64,000 nucleotides of DNA from Hydra vulgaris (taxonomy: Eukaryota; Cnidaria; Hydrozoa; Anthoathecata; Hydridae), in contig NC_088930.1 of NCBI RefSeq assembly GCF_038396675.1, positions 31,467,501 through 31,531,500 of the forward strand. Direction: 5' to 3'. Shown here piece by piece: positions 52,143 to 64,000 of this stretch; within the stretch, counting starts at the first letter, position 1; each line of letters begins with the position of its first letter. The notes under the pieces were generated by a model. That model saw only the letters and a program-made list of their open reading frames with translations, did no database searches and was not told where the DNA came from. The position numbers and the translations under genes were made by a program.

Positions 52143-52667
52143 CAACTGTAAAGAAATAATATAAAAACATTTTTTTTTCTTTTTTAACCGCTTAATATAT
52201 GGCAAACGACCCTATCGAGATTATAAACCGTTGTTTTTTTTTTAATAAATTCAATAATATAAACGCAATTTTTTTTATTCTTTTATAAATTACCATGTCA
52301 CAACATGCACACTGTGACAAGAATGACCCTGTCACGCATGCGTCATTTTCACTTATCACCATGTCACTTGTCACCATGTCACCACTTGTCACTTGTCACC
52401 ATGTCACCATGTCATCATGTCACTTGTCGCCATTTCACCACTTGTCACCATGTCACCACTTGTCACCACTTGTCACCATGTCACCACTTGTAACTTGTTA
52501 CACCCCTTGACGCCCTACCTTTTCCCATTTAACGCCCTCACCTTTTTGGTCAGTCCACCTCACCTTTTCGGTCATGTGAGAACCATTACAACCAATCACG
52601 TTCTTAGGGCGCAATTTTCATGATAATAATGAAGAAAAAAATAAAAACTGATTAATACATCTCATCA
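52143..52667. repeat. Right terminal inverted repeat of the Polinton
   Basis: Reverse complement of 14132-14684 with scattered differences and fewer GTGAC-type minisatellite units (about 52330-52495). Ends CATCTCATCA directly before the GATATT duplication. Confidence 0.93.
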
Positions 52668-52673
52668 GATATT
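52668..52673. repeat. 6-bp target site duplication, right (GATATT)
   Basis: Second copy of the duplication at 14126-14131. Confidence 0.88.
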
Positions 52674-52744
52674 TTTATTTAATTTTTTTTCTCTTTTTTT
52701 TTTGGATGGTTGATATTAGGCTTAAATAAGTTATTAGAAGAAAT

Positions 52745-53880
52745 ACTATCAACTTAAAAATAATTGATAATTTAGTGAAATGATTAGAACTAGGCAAGCT
52801 GATATTAATTGTCATCAAAATGTAAGAAATGCTGCTTGGTAAGAAGAAATTAATTTATACCTAAATTAGAACATCATGGTTAGATGAGTTGAAAGTAATT
52901 ATCACATAAATGAAAGAGATAGCCTTGGCGAGATTAATCTATCTCAAAATGTACAAAATGCTGCTAGACAATCAGAATATATTGTATAGCAAGAAGTGAT
53001 ACTATTCTAGATTATAATTATTAAGGAGAAATGAGCCAGATCTGTCAGCATTGCTGTGCTTAAAACTTTCTTGATGAAATACATTTTTTATGTTGCCATA
53101 ATAGAAAGGTAATTTTGCTTCTATTTTCACTATTTCTGCAAGATTTACAGGAAGTTGTATATAATTCCAATTTTAAAATGTATTAGAACTTATTATGCCT
53201 GTCTTTATTTTGCTTTATTTACTGATAATGTGGTTTAACTTATAAATCATAGGCTGTCGTGTTTTAAAATGTGTATCAAGTTTTTCATTGTGTAGGTAAT
53301 CTTAGACCAGATCAAGATATTCCGCCAACATTATCAACTGTATATCTCTGACCCACCTGCAGCAGTTAATTTTAGAAAGCAATAACATCACAATCAACTT
53401 TGCTTACATAATTTAATGTTTCAGTTGCAAACTATAGTTAGTGAAGTTGCTGTTGTACTCGTTGGAGATGGTTCATCTGCTTTCAGGGAAGTTATTTACC
53501 CAAAAGGTCATTTAAAAATTTTATTGAAAATGTCAGCTATTTTAGATCCTACAGTTTATAATAAACTTTAAGTGGAAATATAGTCTTTGATTAGAAAAGA
53601 CTGCAATTTTTATGATTGTTTTATGTTTATTTATTATTCAGTTGTAACAATAGTAATATTATTGGTAATATGTTTAATGATAGTAGTGAAATTCAAATGG
53701 ATAATATTAGGCTTGACGTTATTGGTGTAAATGGTAATAGGCAACATAAAAATAGTTGTTGTCAAATAAAAGAGATCTAGGTAGGATAAAATTAATCGTT
53801 GTTGAAATGCAAGAAATGCTGCTCGGCGAGCAGATAACTTACTTGCGAGAATTCAGTGTCAAGCAGTGTTAATGTCTGTT
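52745..53880 (+). pseudogene. Helitron-like N-terminal coding remnant
   Basis: Broken frames contain NLRPDQDIPPTLSTVY near 53300, DPPAAVNFRK near 53350, and VAVVLVGDGSSAFREV then IYPKG near 53450-53510. These blocks are typical of the region before the Rep domain in animal Helitron-like proteins. Two diverged copies of a shorter upstream segment with RNAARRAD-like words occur near 52815 and 53800. No Rep or helicase domain survives. Confidence 0.65.
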
Positions 53881-54114
53881 AATTCCATTTTACTTTAGAC
53901 ATTTGAGAACAAAGCAAAGTATGAATTTTTCTATTTATAGTAATATTATTTATATATTTATAGTAATATATTGAGTGATTTATAGTATATATATTTATAA
54001 TAATATTTAGATTAATAACAGTTTATAACAATAATTTATAAACAAACAGTTAATAAAATAAATGATTTTAATTTTTTTTTATAATTTCAAGCATAGTTGT
54101 TCTTTTTTATCGTT

Positions 54115-54178
54115 TATTTTTAAACATCTTCGCTTCCAACAAGGATGCAAGCAACCACAAAATAGAGTTGGAAGTTGC
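54115..54178 (-). repeat. LINE 3' end, second copy
   Basis: About 64 bp nearly identical, in reverse complement, to 788-855 (CAACTCTA...GTGGTTGCTTGCA...CTTGTTGGAAG.GAAGATGTTTAAAA). Confirms a repeated LINE family present at both sides of the window. Confidence 0.85.
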
Positions 54179-54849
54179 CTTTGTCATTATTTGATTAGTT
54201 AGCTTACTGTTGAAACATGGTTTTATATTTGTAAATTTAATATGATGTTAAGTTTACTCTATTAATCATTAGTCAACAGTCAGAGAGAAGCCGGAACTTA
54301 ATTAAGAAATGCTGGGAGTTTATCTTTTAATCAAGGTAAAAATAATTTTGTTTACTGGTAACATAATAAACCAGTTACTATTATCTATTGTGTGTTTTTT
54401 TACTTTTTTTAACATTCTGCTTCGATAACATTTTCTTTCTCTCCCTTTTTCTCTTAGATTAGAGGGAGAATTAATAAAACTTATTACATATTTCTTAATA
54501 TCACAATTGATAATGTGACCATTTATAAGAAATATCTTACAAGTTGTAAAATACAAATTAATAACTATAATTGTCCCTTGATTGTTCAAATATTGTAGCA
54601 AATAAAATCCTTTTAGTTCAAGTATTTTAGTTAATAAAATATCTTATTAAGTTGTGGTGTTATTACGTTATGTTGTCTATCCTTTACATAATAATTTCTT
54701 TTTTAATTATTCTGGAGACACAGTAATGTGTGCTTACAAATATCTTATGCTATGCGCTATTGTTACTGTGTTTTGTGTTGATAGAACTAGGCTGTTATAG
54801 CTATTTTTTTAGTTCTTTTTATTTTCAGTAATATTATCCTAATTCTACT

Positions 54850-54897
54850 AACAATAAAATGCAAATAATACTTTTGTATTATTTGCATTTTATTGTT
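54850..54897. repeat. Perfect 22-bp hairpin
   Basis: Arms 54850-54871 and 54876-54897 (AACAATAAAATGCAAATAATAC and its complement) with a TTTT loop. The surrounding 54179-55314 shows no gene. Confidence 0.9.
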
Positions 54898-55314
54898 TTT
54901 TTTGACTTTCCTTTACTGGTACCTGCTGTGTTGTGACATATTTTAAAAAGAACTTAACTGATGTTAATGCAGTTTTTATGTCGTTAACTATAAGCAATGA
55001 CATTGCTGATCAGGAGTCAAACTTAAGATGTTATTTATAGATAAATTTGTATTTAATCTTTCATATCAAGTTATTAATGTGTTTTATTGTTATAAATGAT
55101 TTAATTATTAATAACCCGTATTACGGGTTGCTTACTGCTAGTACCTCAATGAATGGCGAAGTTCAAAATGGCAAAATTCTGACATAACGACATTTTTTAA
55201 TGCGTAGAAAAGTTGATACTGTTAATTTGTCAAAGAATTTTATTTGATAATATCAGTTAGTATTTATAAAAATAATTTTTTTTTCTTTATTTATAAATAG
55301 ATATTTAAATCAAA

Positions 55315-55757
55315 GTTTATATACCAGTAATTTGATGGTATATAAATCAAGATTATTTATAACACTTTTAAGTTTTAATGATTAAAATTAAAGAGTGTTA
55401 ATAATAATCTTGATTTTATTAATACTATTGATATGTAGAATTGTTGTCAAAATAAATCTAAGTATATATACCAGTATATTTGATGGTATATAAATCAAGA
55501 TTATTTATAACACTTTTAAATTTTAATGATTAAAATTAAAGAGTGTTAATAATAATCTTGATTTTATTAATACTATTGATATGTAGAATTGTTGTCAAAA
55601 TAAATCTAAGTATATATACCAGTATATTTGATGGTATATAAATCAAGATTATTTATAACACTTTTAAATTTTAATGATTAAAATTAAAGAGTGTTAATAA
55701 TAATCTTGATTTTATTAATACTATTGATATGTAGAATTGTTGTCAAAATAAATCTAA
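55315..55757. repeat. Three tandem copies of a 148-bp palindromic unit
   Basis: Units start near 55315, 55462 and 55610 with a period of 148 bp and few differences. Each holds an imperfect palindrome (AAATCAAGATTATT ... AATAATCTTGATTT) around TTTTAATGATTAAAA, like a MITE that was tandemly amplified. Confidence 0.93.
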
Positions 55758-56961
55758 GTATATTCATAATGCAGAAATGCAGGTAAAGTTAAAAAGTTTG
55801 GTGCACAGAGATTAATGAAGTACATAAAGTTCTGGTATTTATAAAATCTGATTTTTGAAATTTCTTTTAAAAAAATTTAATAATAAATTCTGTTAATAAT
55901 TTATTAAGAGTTCGTCCTAATAACACCTTTGCAGCCGTTGGAAAACCTAACCAGTGGAACTGACTCTGATGCCTTTACAGCACTTTTTCTTAAACCGCTG
56001 AATGTTAAAAGTAGTGAGCCACTATCGCCACTTTGTTCTCCACCATTAGTTCCAATGCATATATCTACCCCAATTTCTTCTAAACAACATGTTGATAAAA
56101 ACCAATCACAAATTTCACCTCCTAACATTTCAAATTTTTGTAAACCTTTGAAAGGCTAAGTGTCCGCATCAGCTTCAGTTGGTCCAAAAAAAGCACAAGC
56201 AAATATGCAGGCTTTGATGTGCAAGCTGTTCATGCAATGATGCAGCCGTTATTGCAATGATGCAGGCTTTGACACAGTGCAAGCTGTTCGATATGGTCAA
56301 GCTGTCATTTTGCAAAAATTAGCTTTAATTTCACAATGGCAAGACGGCTTGGCAAACTTAACTCTGAAAGCAATACCTTCATATGAAAGTGTACAAAGAA
56401 AAGTTCCTTTATTTTGTATACCTGATGATCTAGCCAATGTAGATATTGTTTTATCTGAAGAAATATTTCAGTGGCTACTTCAAGAGGGTGGCCGTGATGC
56501 CAATGATCTTTGTGAGCGTTTGCTAAATCTTCTTTTATCAATTGATTTGGCAAAACAAGTTAATCGAAGTGGGAAAAATGGAAAAAATAAAACTTCCAGT
56601 GAAGTTGGAGAAATTTCTAAAGGACTGTATTTTGGCTAAATTTCCAAATGAAACTCGAAATGCTGTTGAGTTGCGCATCATACGATTTTTGCATAATGCT
56701 AAGGATAAGAATGGTGGCAGGGCTGCTAGGAGAAATCCTAAGGATCCCCAAAATATAAGTATTTATGATATATTGTTTTTACAATTGTTAATTTTAAACC
56801 ATTACTTTAAAAAAAAAGAAGCTGTATATAACAAACAGGGTCTCTAAAAATAGCCCCGGGCCCTGAAAACTCTTAATCTGCAACTGTCTTTGTATTTATG
56901 TATGTATGTATGAATCCTTGGTTAGAGTTTTTCCAATGTTTTCTATAAATTGTGATGGGAT

Positions 56962-56963
<2 letters not shown>

Positions 56964-57053
<90 letters not shown>

Positions 57054-57077
57054 TATATGTATATATTTATATATATA

Positions 57078-57109
<32 letters not shown>
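56964..57109. repeat. TA microsatellite
   Basis: TA repeats with a few interruptions, lying in the intron before exon 57120. Confidence 0.93.
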
Positions 57110-57228
57110 ATTTTTATAGGGTCTGTTAAATGCAAGGTGTTAAGCAATGCCAAGGATGCAAATGCTTATGACAGTGCACATTCTGATCCAAAATGCCAAA
57201 GTAACTTTTTGTTTAATTTGTGATACAT

Positions 57229-57439
<211 letters not shown>

Positions 57440-57799
57440 AACAATGTCACCTTTAATAAAAGTTGTTCAACAGTAACCTAACTACGCTATGATTCATATG
57501 TCAAAATTTAATTTTATGCTATTTTTTAGATGCTGCACATAAATTACGAAGACCAATGCCCAGAAAACATCAGATGTTTAGCCAATCTAATTTATTTGAT
57601 GATTCAACAGATTCAAATTAATTTATTTTAAAAATATATTTAATTTTGATTTATATGTGTATATTTTGTGTATATCATGGTAAGTTTAACTTTCAACTTA
57701 CAAACAAATTTTTGACAAACTGATTTCAGTTGCTTACATATATCACTATTTATAAATAAAAAATCAACATATTACCTATTATAAAAAACAATTTCAAAA

Positions 57800-58560
57800 T
57801 GTTATTACTTAAGTAATAAGTTTTAAAATTGATTTTTATAACAGAAAACAACGGAAATATTCATACTTAAGTAATAATATTTTATATTTTTAAATTATTT
57901 TTTATAATAGGTAATATGTTAATTTTTTATTTATAAATAGTTATTAATAAAAATACCTAAGTTTAGGATTTGAAATATAAAAGGGAAGAGACAGGACTGT
58001 AAGGCGAAATTCTATCTACAAGTTATGTAGGAATCCTTGGTATGAATATTTACAATATTTTTTGTAAATTCTTGATGGGTGCATTTAGCAATTAAGGATG
58101 CATTAGGCCAATTTATTTAGGTGCTTTTGAACGTGATAATTCAAAACAATTGTAAGTATTATATTTCTAAGTAAAACAATTTTTGTTAATGAAGTAATAA
58201 TCTTTTTAAACTATTTTTTTATAATAAGTTATATGCTATATTTTTTATTTATAAATAGTTATTAATTTAAATGTAAAAAAACTTTAGGATTTGAATAAAA
58301 GAAAAGAGGCAGAGCTGCAAGGCGAATTTCTAAAGATCCTAAAGGTATAACTATTTTGTGAAATGTTGTTTCAATTGTTTATTTGAAATCATCATTATTT
58401 TTTAAAATGCTATATATAACAATATCCCTATGTATTTATGTATTTGTATTTAAAAATCCTTGGTAATGATATCCAAAAATTTCTATAAATTCTTGATGGG
58501 TGCATTTAGCCATTAAAGCTGCATAAAGTCAACTTATTTAGGTGTTTTGAATGTGATAAT
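57800..58560. repeat. Two tandem copies of an intron-exon segment of the BEN-like gene
   Basis: 57800-58150 and 58170-58560 share TTATTTATAAATAGTTATTAAT, a TTTAGGATTTGAA acceptor region, a GAG(A/G)CAG(A/G)(A/G)CTG exon piece, ATCCTTGG, and TTCTTGATGGGTGCATTTAGC. The first copy has lost the donor. A related older copy lies at 56690-56960. Confidence 0.75.
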
Positions 58561-58688
58561 TCAAAACACAAATCTATGGAAAAAAAAGGATGCAACCTGA
58601 TCCAAAACATTTTAAAAGCTTGTATTTTTTCCATAAGTAATAAAATTGGTAATGCATATATAGTTTGTAGTATATTATATATGTATAC

Positions 58689-58802
<114 letters not shown>

Positions 58803-59439
58803 TACATAGATAAATATCTAATTTTTATAGGGGCTGTTGAATGCAATAAATTAAACAATGCCAAAGATATATTTTGAACGGTGCACATCCTGATCCAAAA
58901 ATCCCAAGTAACTTTTTATTTAATTAGAAATGTATTAATTTTTATATTAGAAATATAAAATAATTGCTTTGTTCTCTCAAATCAAAAGTAGAAACTACGT
59001 TGATTTCTACGTTTCTAAGATGAAATCTACTTTGTGAATTATATTATTTTACTATAACACATATCAATAATACATTTACATATATTATTGATATGTGAAA
59101 ATTTAATTTTATACCATTTTTTAGATGCACACAGTGGATTGTCAGTAAACAAAAAATGTTGGAAGTTCACCCGATCAAATTTATTTGATGATTCAACTGA
59201 TCCAGATTTATTTATTTAAATCAAATATATAATTTTATATTCGTGCTTTAAATATACTTCAGTTGGTTTATCCTTTTTTCTGTAGTTATCTTACATGATA
59301 TATTAACTCTTACATTAAACTGATTTTGGTTGCTGATATTATTCCGATTTATGTTTGTGTGTAAAGATTTGTTTACGATAGTTCATCGTCTGGTCGAGCA
59401 TTTGTGGCTTTTTTTAATCCTCGGGCCTAGATCAGCTGT

Positions 59440-59660
59440 TGACATTAGACCGCCATCCTTCGTTTCCTTACAGAATCGCGTCGGGGCGAGATCGGCCAGC
59501 CGATGATATAAGCGATATTGCGTCGACTTAATATCGGCCAGCCTATGCATCGCGATAGTTTAGGGGGCCAGCCGATGTCGGACCGACATCGATCCGTACG
59601 GACAAAAACGGTTGCGGTCCGATGTCTGCAGCCGAGCTCGGCCCGACATCGGCTTTAACA
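59440..59660. repeat. GC-rich island with short inverted and direct repeats
   Basis: In otherwise AT-rich DNA this 220-bp stretch carries three copies of GGCCAGCC(G/T)ATG and several CCGACATCGG/CCGATGTCGG words in both orientations. No coding frame is supported. It is likely the tip of an unrecognised mobile element. Confidence 0.65.
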
Positions 59661-62432
59661 CAGGGTTTTATAGAGGTTTTCTATTATTGGTTTTGTATTT
59701 ATTGCAAATCATGCATTAAATACATCTCATAGTAATGAAAGGAATTTTATGATGGAGGATAACTGGGATTTTTTTTTTTTGATTAAATATAATATTTTGT
59801 CAATAATTAATAAGAACTGCTTTAAATATATAATATTACTCAGTTAAATAGATTATATCAATTTGTTTATAACTTTAGTTTAAGTTCTTGATAGGAATAT
59901 GTTATCTTTACACATTGCTAAATTTTTTAAAACATCTAATTTAAATATGGCTAATAGTAGAGGTAGAATATAATTAATTTATTATACTATGCTCTGTTTT
60001 ATTTGCTTACACTTATAAATTTAAGAAAGAAAACTGAAAGTTCAATCTAAAAAAAAAAGTTTAACTTTTATCATTTTAAGCATCATTTTTACACACTCCT
60101 TTGATCCTTAATTATGTCTGATAATTCAAGAAGTAAAATTACTAGACTTCTCAAAATAAAAGAAACCAGGTTAGGCGACCTAAGATCGTCGTCGAAATGA
60201 AAGAGATGAGCTAAGACGAGCTTAAATAAATTGTAATCAAAATAAAAGAACTTTTTTTTTTTTCTTTCAGTTTTAGTCGTGTTACATAAAATTCGTAGTA
60301 CAATTGATACATAAACATAAGTCGTAATACAAATCAGCGTACTAACAATATAAAGCTAGGTTCTCAAAAGAAGATGATTAGCATCTTATCATCGGAACCT
60401 TAAAAAGTAAAAATATTTATTTATAACATATATATTAAGCCACTGTCATGTATGGAAGAGCACTTGGCTCAGTGTGCAGCTTATGTATTGTGGATATATT
60501 AACTAATTGCCGAAAAAAAATTTTTCTTTTGAATCTTTAATCTTTTTGGGAAATACAAATTAAAAACGTGCATTTTTCACAATGGAGTCACTTAAGGTCC
60601 GAAATAAAAGCACTCAGGCGGTTTTTGGGAACCACTAAATCCGATCCTTTAAAGTGCTATCTAAATTTTACTGACTACCAACGGAGTTATATTTGTACTT
60701 TAAAATAAAAGAACTCTGAGATGGAGTGAAAAATTTTGAATATTAATTCAGAAACTTTCTTTCTAAGAATTCTAAGAAAAATTCTAAGAAAAAATAAAAA
60801 ATAAATATTCCAAAAGAAATTAGCGGAGTAAATATTTATCTAATAAATTTAGGTTTTAAATACTTAGTTTTTAAATATCATCGGTAAAATTAAAATTAAA
60901 GTATATTTATAAATAAATGTTTATGATTAAACAATCAATTAATATTAAATATAAATAAATCAACAAATGCTTTCACGCCATCTAATTCTAAAAGAATCTT
61001 ACTACTAAACTGATTAAAACCTATAAGAAGTTGTTTTGTTACAAATATTATGGTTTATAATGTAATTTTTAAACATTAAATAACACTTCTTGTATCTTTA
61101 TTTTCCGCAAAGAACTGCTGTTTAAGTTTACATTAAAAAAAGAGTGTTATTGAGTGTTATGAGTGCTTTTCACTAGTTAAATTTATACTTCCATTAATTT
61201 GGTTTACACTTAAATATTGAGTCAAATCTTTTCGTTTAAGAAACAACAACTAATGTTTAATGAAACGTAAAAGTATTATTCAAAATTACTTTCATAACTA
61301 ACAAAATGTTGGTAAAAATTATTTCAAATATAGTAAACCAGGAAATACGACAGAATAATGCTCCACAATCTTCCCAATTAAAACAATTCCATGCTAAATA
61401 TGATAGCTTAGAAGTCGAAAATAAAAAAAAAACTTAATATGTTTTTACGTTATCTGATTATAAAATAAGAAGATCTTGATATAGAAACCCCAACAACTTT
61501 GTACTAAACTAATTACAACTTTAAAAATTTTGTTTCGTTTGCAAATATTACAGTTAACAATGTAATTTTTGAACATTAAATTGTTTAAATATTGAATTAC
61601 AATTCTTGAACCATTGTTTTAGATCTTACTTCGATTTATATCTTTAAGCTCCAACGTTTCCGCAATAAATCACTTTTAAAGTTTGGATTAAAGAAGAGAG
61701 TTAAAGTACAAAAAAAACAGTTGACAGAAAATTAAACAAAATTAATTTGCATGGTACTACATTCTCGCAGAGATTGTGGAGTTTTACTCCACAATTAAGT
61801 GTGGAGTAGCACAACTAATCTACAACTGTGCACAACAAGCCCACGTTTGTGTATAGGAGTTACAGCTGCGCATCAATCTAAAGGAAAACTTCACCCTTTC
61901 CCTTAAAGTGTATTTGTGGAAAAGTGAGAGATGCAACTTTACGAGTTTTGGGACAGAGACTCTAGCTCTAATCAGAGGAGTCGTATATATTCCAACTCTT
62001 CTGTAGAACTGAGTTTGCCAAGACTCAGCACGTTAGATAACTTACTTTTAAACTGATTGATCACCATATTTATAGTTACCTAATAAAAAATGATTGACTT
62101 GAATGTTTAAAGACTATTTTCACAACTAAAAATTATGCACGAACTAAAGTGCATGGTAGCGTTGGTACTTAATTTCATAAGATGCGCTCATACTCTATAA
62201 ACATAAAAATATAAAATTAGCATATCTTTAACAAAATTAAAGTCTATACACATGGGTGTATAGTCTTTAACTTTGTTGAAGCCGAAATACTAAATAGCGC
62301 TTAAGACTAACACCCATAGTTTATATACCCATGTGTTATTTGAAGCATCAATAAAAAATTAATAATCTATATAATAAAATATACCGGGTAATAAAAGATA
62401 ATGAGATTAAGGTTTCAACTTCAATTATTGAT
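59661..62432. other. No supported gene
   Basis: AT-rich. A Helitron-like word (AARRR-type, near 60160-60240) and a hairpin of TCTATACAC and GTGTATAG arms at about 62243-62266 are visible. A 44-codon frame at 61306 has no recognised motif. A moderately GC-richer stretch at 61750-62050 contains repeated GTGGAGT words but no gene. Confidence 0.45.
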
Positions 62433-62438
62433 TTTATT
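62433..62438 (-). promoter_or_regulatory. Polyadenylation signal AATAAA
   Basis: AATAAA on the minus strand, 14 nt after the stop codon of the SWIM-domain gene. Confidence 0.65.
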
Positions 62439-62451
62439 ATTGAACATTATA

Positions 62452-63919
62452 TTAATTTTTTTTTCCAGAAGCTTCCGTCCCAATCGATATTTTTGATGCC
62501 GCTTTTCGTGCGTCATTTGCAATACCAACTCTACCTGAAAGATTCGATTTCTTTTTTTTGATAGGAGGTAGCATGTCGAAGTAAATTTTGTTTGTTTGGC
62601 AAATAGCACGATATCTTTTTTTTTCATGTTCGATAACTAACCCGTGATCTTTACATGTACTTTCTTCACAGTCTTTTAATGGGGTTTGTAGCCTTTCCTC
62701 TAGTTGATCAAATACTTCTTGAGACTCAATTAAGTAAGTCAATGACTTTATTTGATTTAGCAATTCGCGGCAAATAGAAGCTTTACCTTGTTTTGGATAA
62801 CTTTTGATAGGTATATTAGATAGTTGAGATGGATCATCTACAGGACATGGTTCTTTAACCGACATACTTTTAACTATACGCGGTTTCATTACATCAAAGT
62901 CCAAGTTTAAAAAAACAGAGTTCTTGTATTGTGTACCAAACGAATCCCAAGATATTTTATATTTTGTAGTCACAGCGAGCATATGTTTACACGGAAGTAA
63001 GTTTTTTTTCCAATCAAAGCAACTACAACTTGGCATTCGCAATTCATCACCAAAAAAAACTTCATAAATATTATTATTTTTTTCACTCTTCACTTTAAAA
63101 ACTACACCATCTTTATAAATCAAATTGCTTGCTATGAATTTTGATGAATCCAATTTCTCAATACAGTGGGCAACAAACTTTTTGGGTCGGTTATGTAGCC
63201 AAGAAGACAGACTTTGTTGGTAGGAACGGTAATAACCAGACGCTTTAAAATTAGATTCAACATAACTAAAAAATTAGTTTTATAGTTATAAGCTATTTAT
63301 ATGCACACAAACACACACACACATATACGTGTGTGTCAAAACAGCAACACTAAAATATACCTGTTATACTTATCAGGTAAAAATTGCTCCACAAGAACCG
63401 TAATCATTCCACTTAAACATTTATCATGAAATTTACTTAAGTAGCCATATTTAAATTCTTTATTCTTACTTTCCACTCCATTATTTGCATTAACTGCAAC
63501 TTCAAGCAAACCCAGTCGATAGTAACATACCCAGAGCTAATTAAAGAAAATACATATATTAAAATTTATTAAAATGCACTTATCTTTTGCATTAATACAA
63601 TTGACAAAAATTACAGTATAAGTTTTGCTTAAAACTATTTCTCAATACCTCTGAGTAATAAAATTATTCTATTGTACCTGGTGTACTGGAAACCAAGTTT
63701 TGTCGAGCCAATTTCGAAAATTCTTGGAACTATCACTTTTCCAAACCTCACTCGCTTTTAACTCTCTAACATGTTCTTCATATAGATCATGTGTTTCAGA
63801 TGATGTAATCTTTCTTAGCACAACCAAAATTGTTTCTCTTTTATCTCGTAGTCCATTATTATGAGCAGATAACCATTGAACCCATGCTTGCTCCCGGTGG
63901 AAATCGCATAATAAAAGAT
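62452..63919 (-). CDS. SWIM zinc-finger protein (MULE-transposase-derived type), 3' exons
   Basis: Three exons on the minus strand are joined by consensus GT/AG introns: 63919-63678, 63536-63361 and 63265-62452 (stop 62454-62452). Frame is kept at both junctions. The last exon holds the SWIM finger CSCFDWKKNLLPCKHML (CxC...CxH) and a downstream helical part ending in a Lys-rich nuclear-type signal (PPIKKKKSNL). The upstream exon (HREQAWVQWLSAHNNGLRDK) has the look of the segment after a MULE DDE domain. The gene continues past the right edge. Open frames with introns suggest a live host gene derived from a transposase. Confidence 0.75.
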
Positions 63920-64000
63920 CTAAAAAGACGAAAACGATTAATTTTCTTTGCAAGAAAATGTCAAAAAAAATTAATAGTTTTCATCTTTTATTATTTTTGA

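Larger units (their letters stand above)
14132..52667. mobile_element. Endogenous Polinton/Maverick (adintovirus-like) element, 38.5 kb
   Basis: Bounded by inverted repeats beginning TGATGAGATGTATTAATC and by a perfect 6-bp target duplication. It encodes the diagnostic Polinton set: PolB, retroviral-type integrase, A32-like packaging ATPase, adenain-type protease and candidate capsid genes, plus PIF1-like helicase and dUTPase. Typical Polintons are 15-25 kb, so this one is large, the excess being accessory genes. Polymerase, helicase, integrase, dUTPase and both large capsid candidates carry stops or frameshifts, whereas protease and ATPase are open. This copy is therefore a fossil, though not an ancient one. 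Confidence 0.93.

Noticed and set aside
61750..62050. Possible spliced-leader or snRNA gene in a slightly GC-richer stretch
   Set aside because: I could not find a leader followed by a GT donor and an Sm site, nor a stable snRNA-like fold.

Overview
The window is AT-rich metazoan DNA, most likely from a cnidarian such as Hydra. The base composition, intron-containing animal genes, degraded LINE, Tc1/pogo, hAT, Helitron-like and YqaJ/PHD transposons, and long TA microsatellites all point that way. The species is inferred, not proven.

Left flank, 1-14125. This is host DNA with repeats. The one recognisable conserved host gene is the first coding exon of a phosphatidylinositol-5-phosphate 4-kinase (2763-2897, minus). 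The rest is transposon wreckage: a LINE tail, an IS630/Tc1 transposase, an L1-like ORF1, a TA-flanked pogo derivative, a pogo transposase with a PHD-like tail, and a YqaJ/PHD element whose left inverted repeat carries a hAT MITE with an exact 8-bp target duplication.

Centre, 14132-52667. A 38.5-kb endogenous Polinton/Maverick (adintovirus-like) element has ~0.53-kb terminal inverted repeats and a perfect 6-bp target duplication (GATATT). It encodes protein-primed-type PolB, PIF1-like helicase, dUTPase, adenain-type protease, packaging ATPase, retroviral-type integrase, candidate capsid proteins, and a cluster of very basic peptides resembling adenovirus pX. Leftward genes lie mainly at 15.3-19.0, 20.5-20.8 and 24.0-28.7 kb. 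Rightward genes fill 20.1-23.9 and 29.1-51.8 kb. Several core genes are broken by stops and frameshifts while protease and ATPase stay open, so this is an old integrated copy.

Most notable cargo: a TRAF-like gene (zinc fingers plus MATH domain, with a real cis intron), a death-effector-domain gene beside it, and a separate death-domain gene. Together they look like a captured death-receptor/NF-kB signalling set. A second theme is expression. Many early-type genes have a poly-T/AG splice acceptor just before the start codon, and a TATA box followed by a GT donor lies upstream of the rightward block. This suggests a common leader (adenovirus style) or host spliced-leader trans-splicing.

Right flank, 52674-64000. 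Degraded Helitron-like coding sequence, a second copy of a LINE 3' end, a 148-bp tandem triplication, a decayed BEN-like gene with tandemly duplicated terminal exons, a small GC-rich repeat island, and the 3' part of a multi-exon SWIM zinc-finger gene running off the right edge (minus strand).
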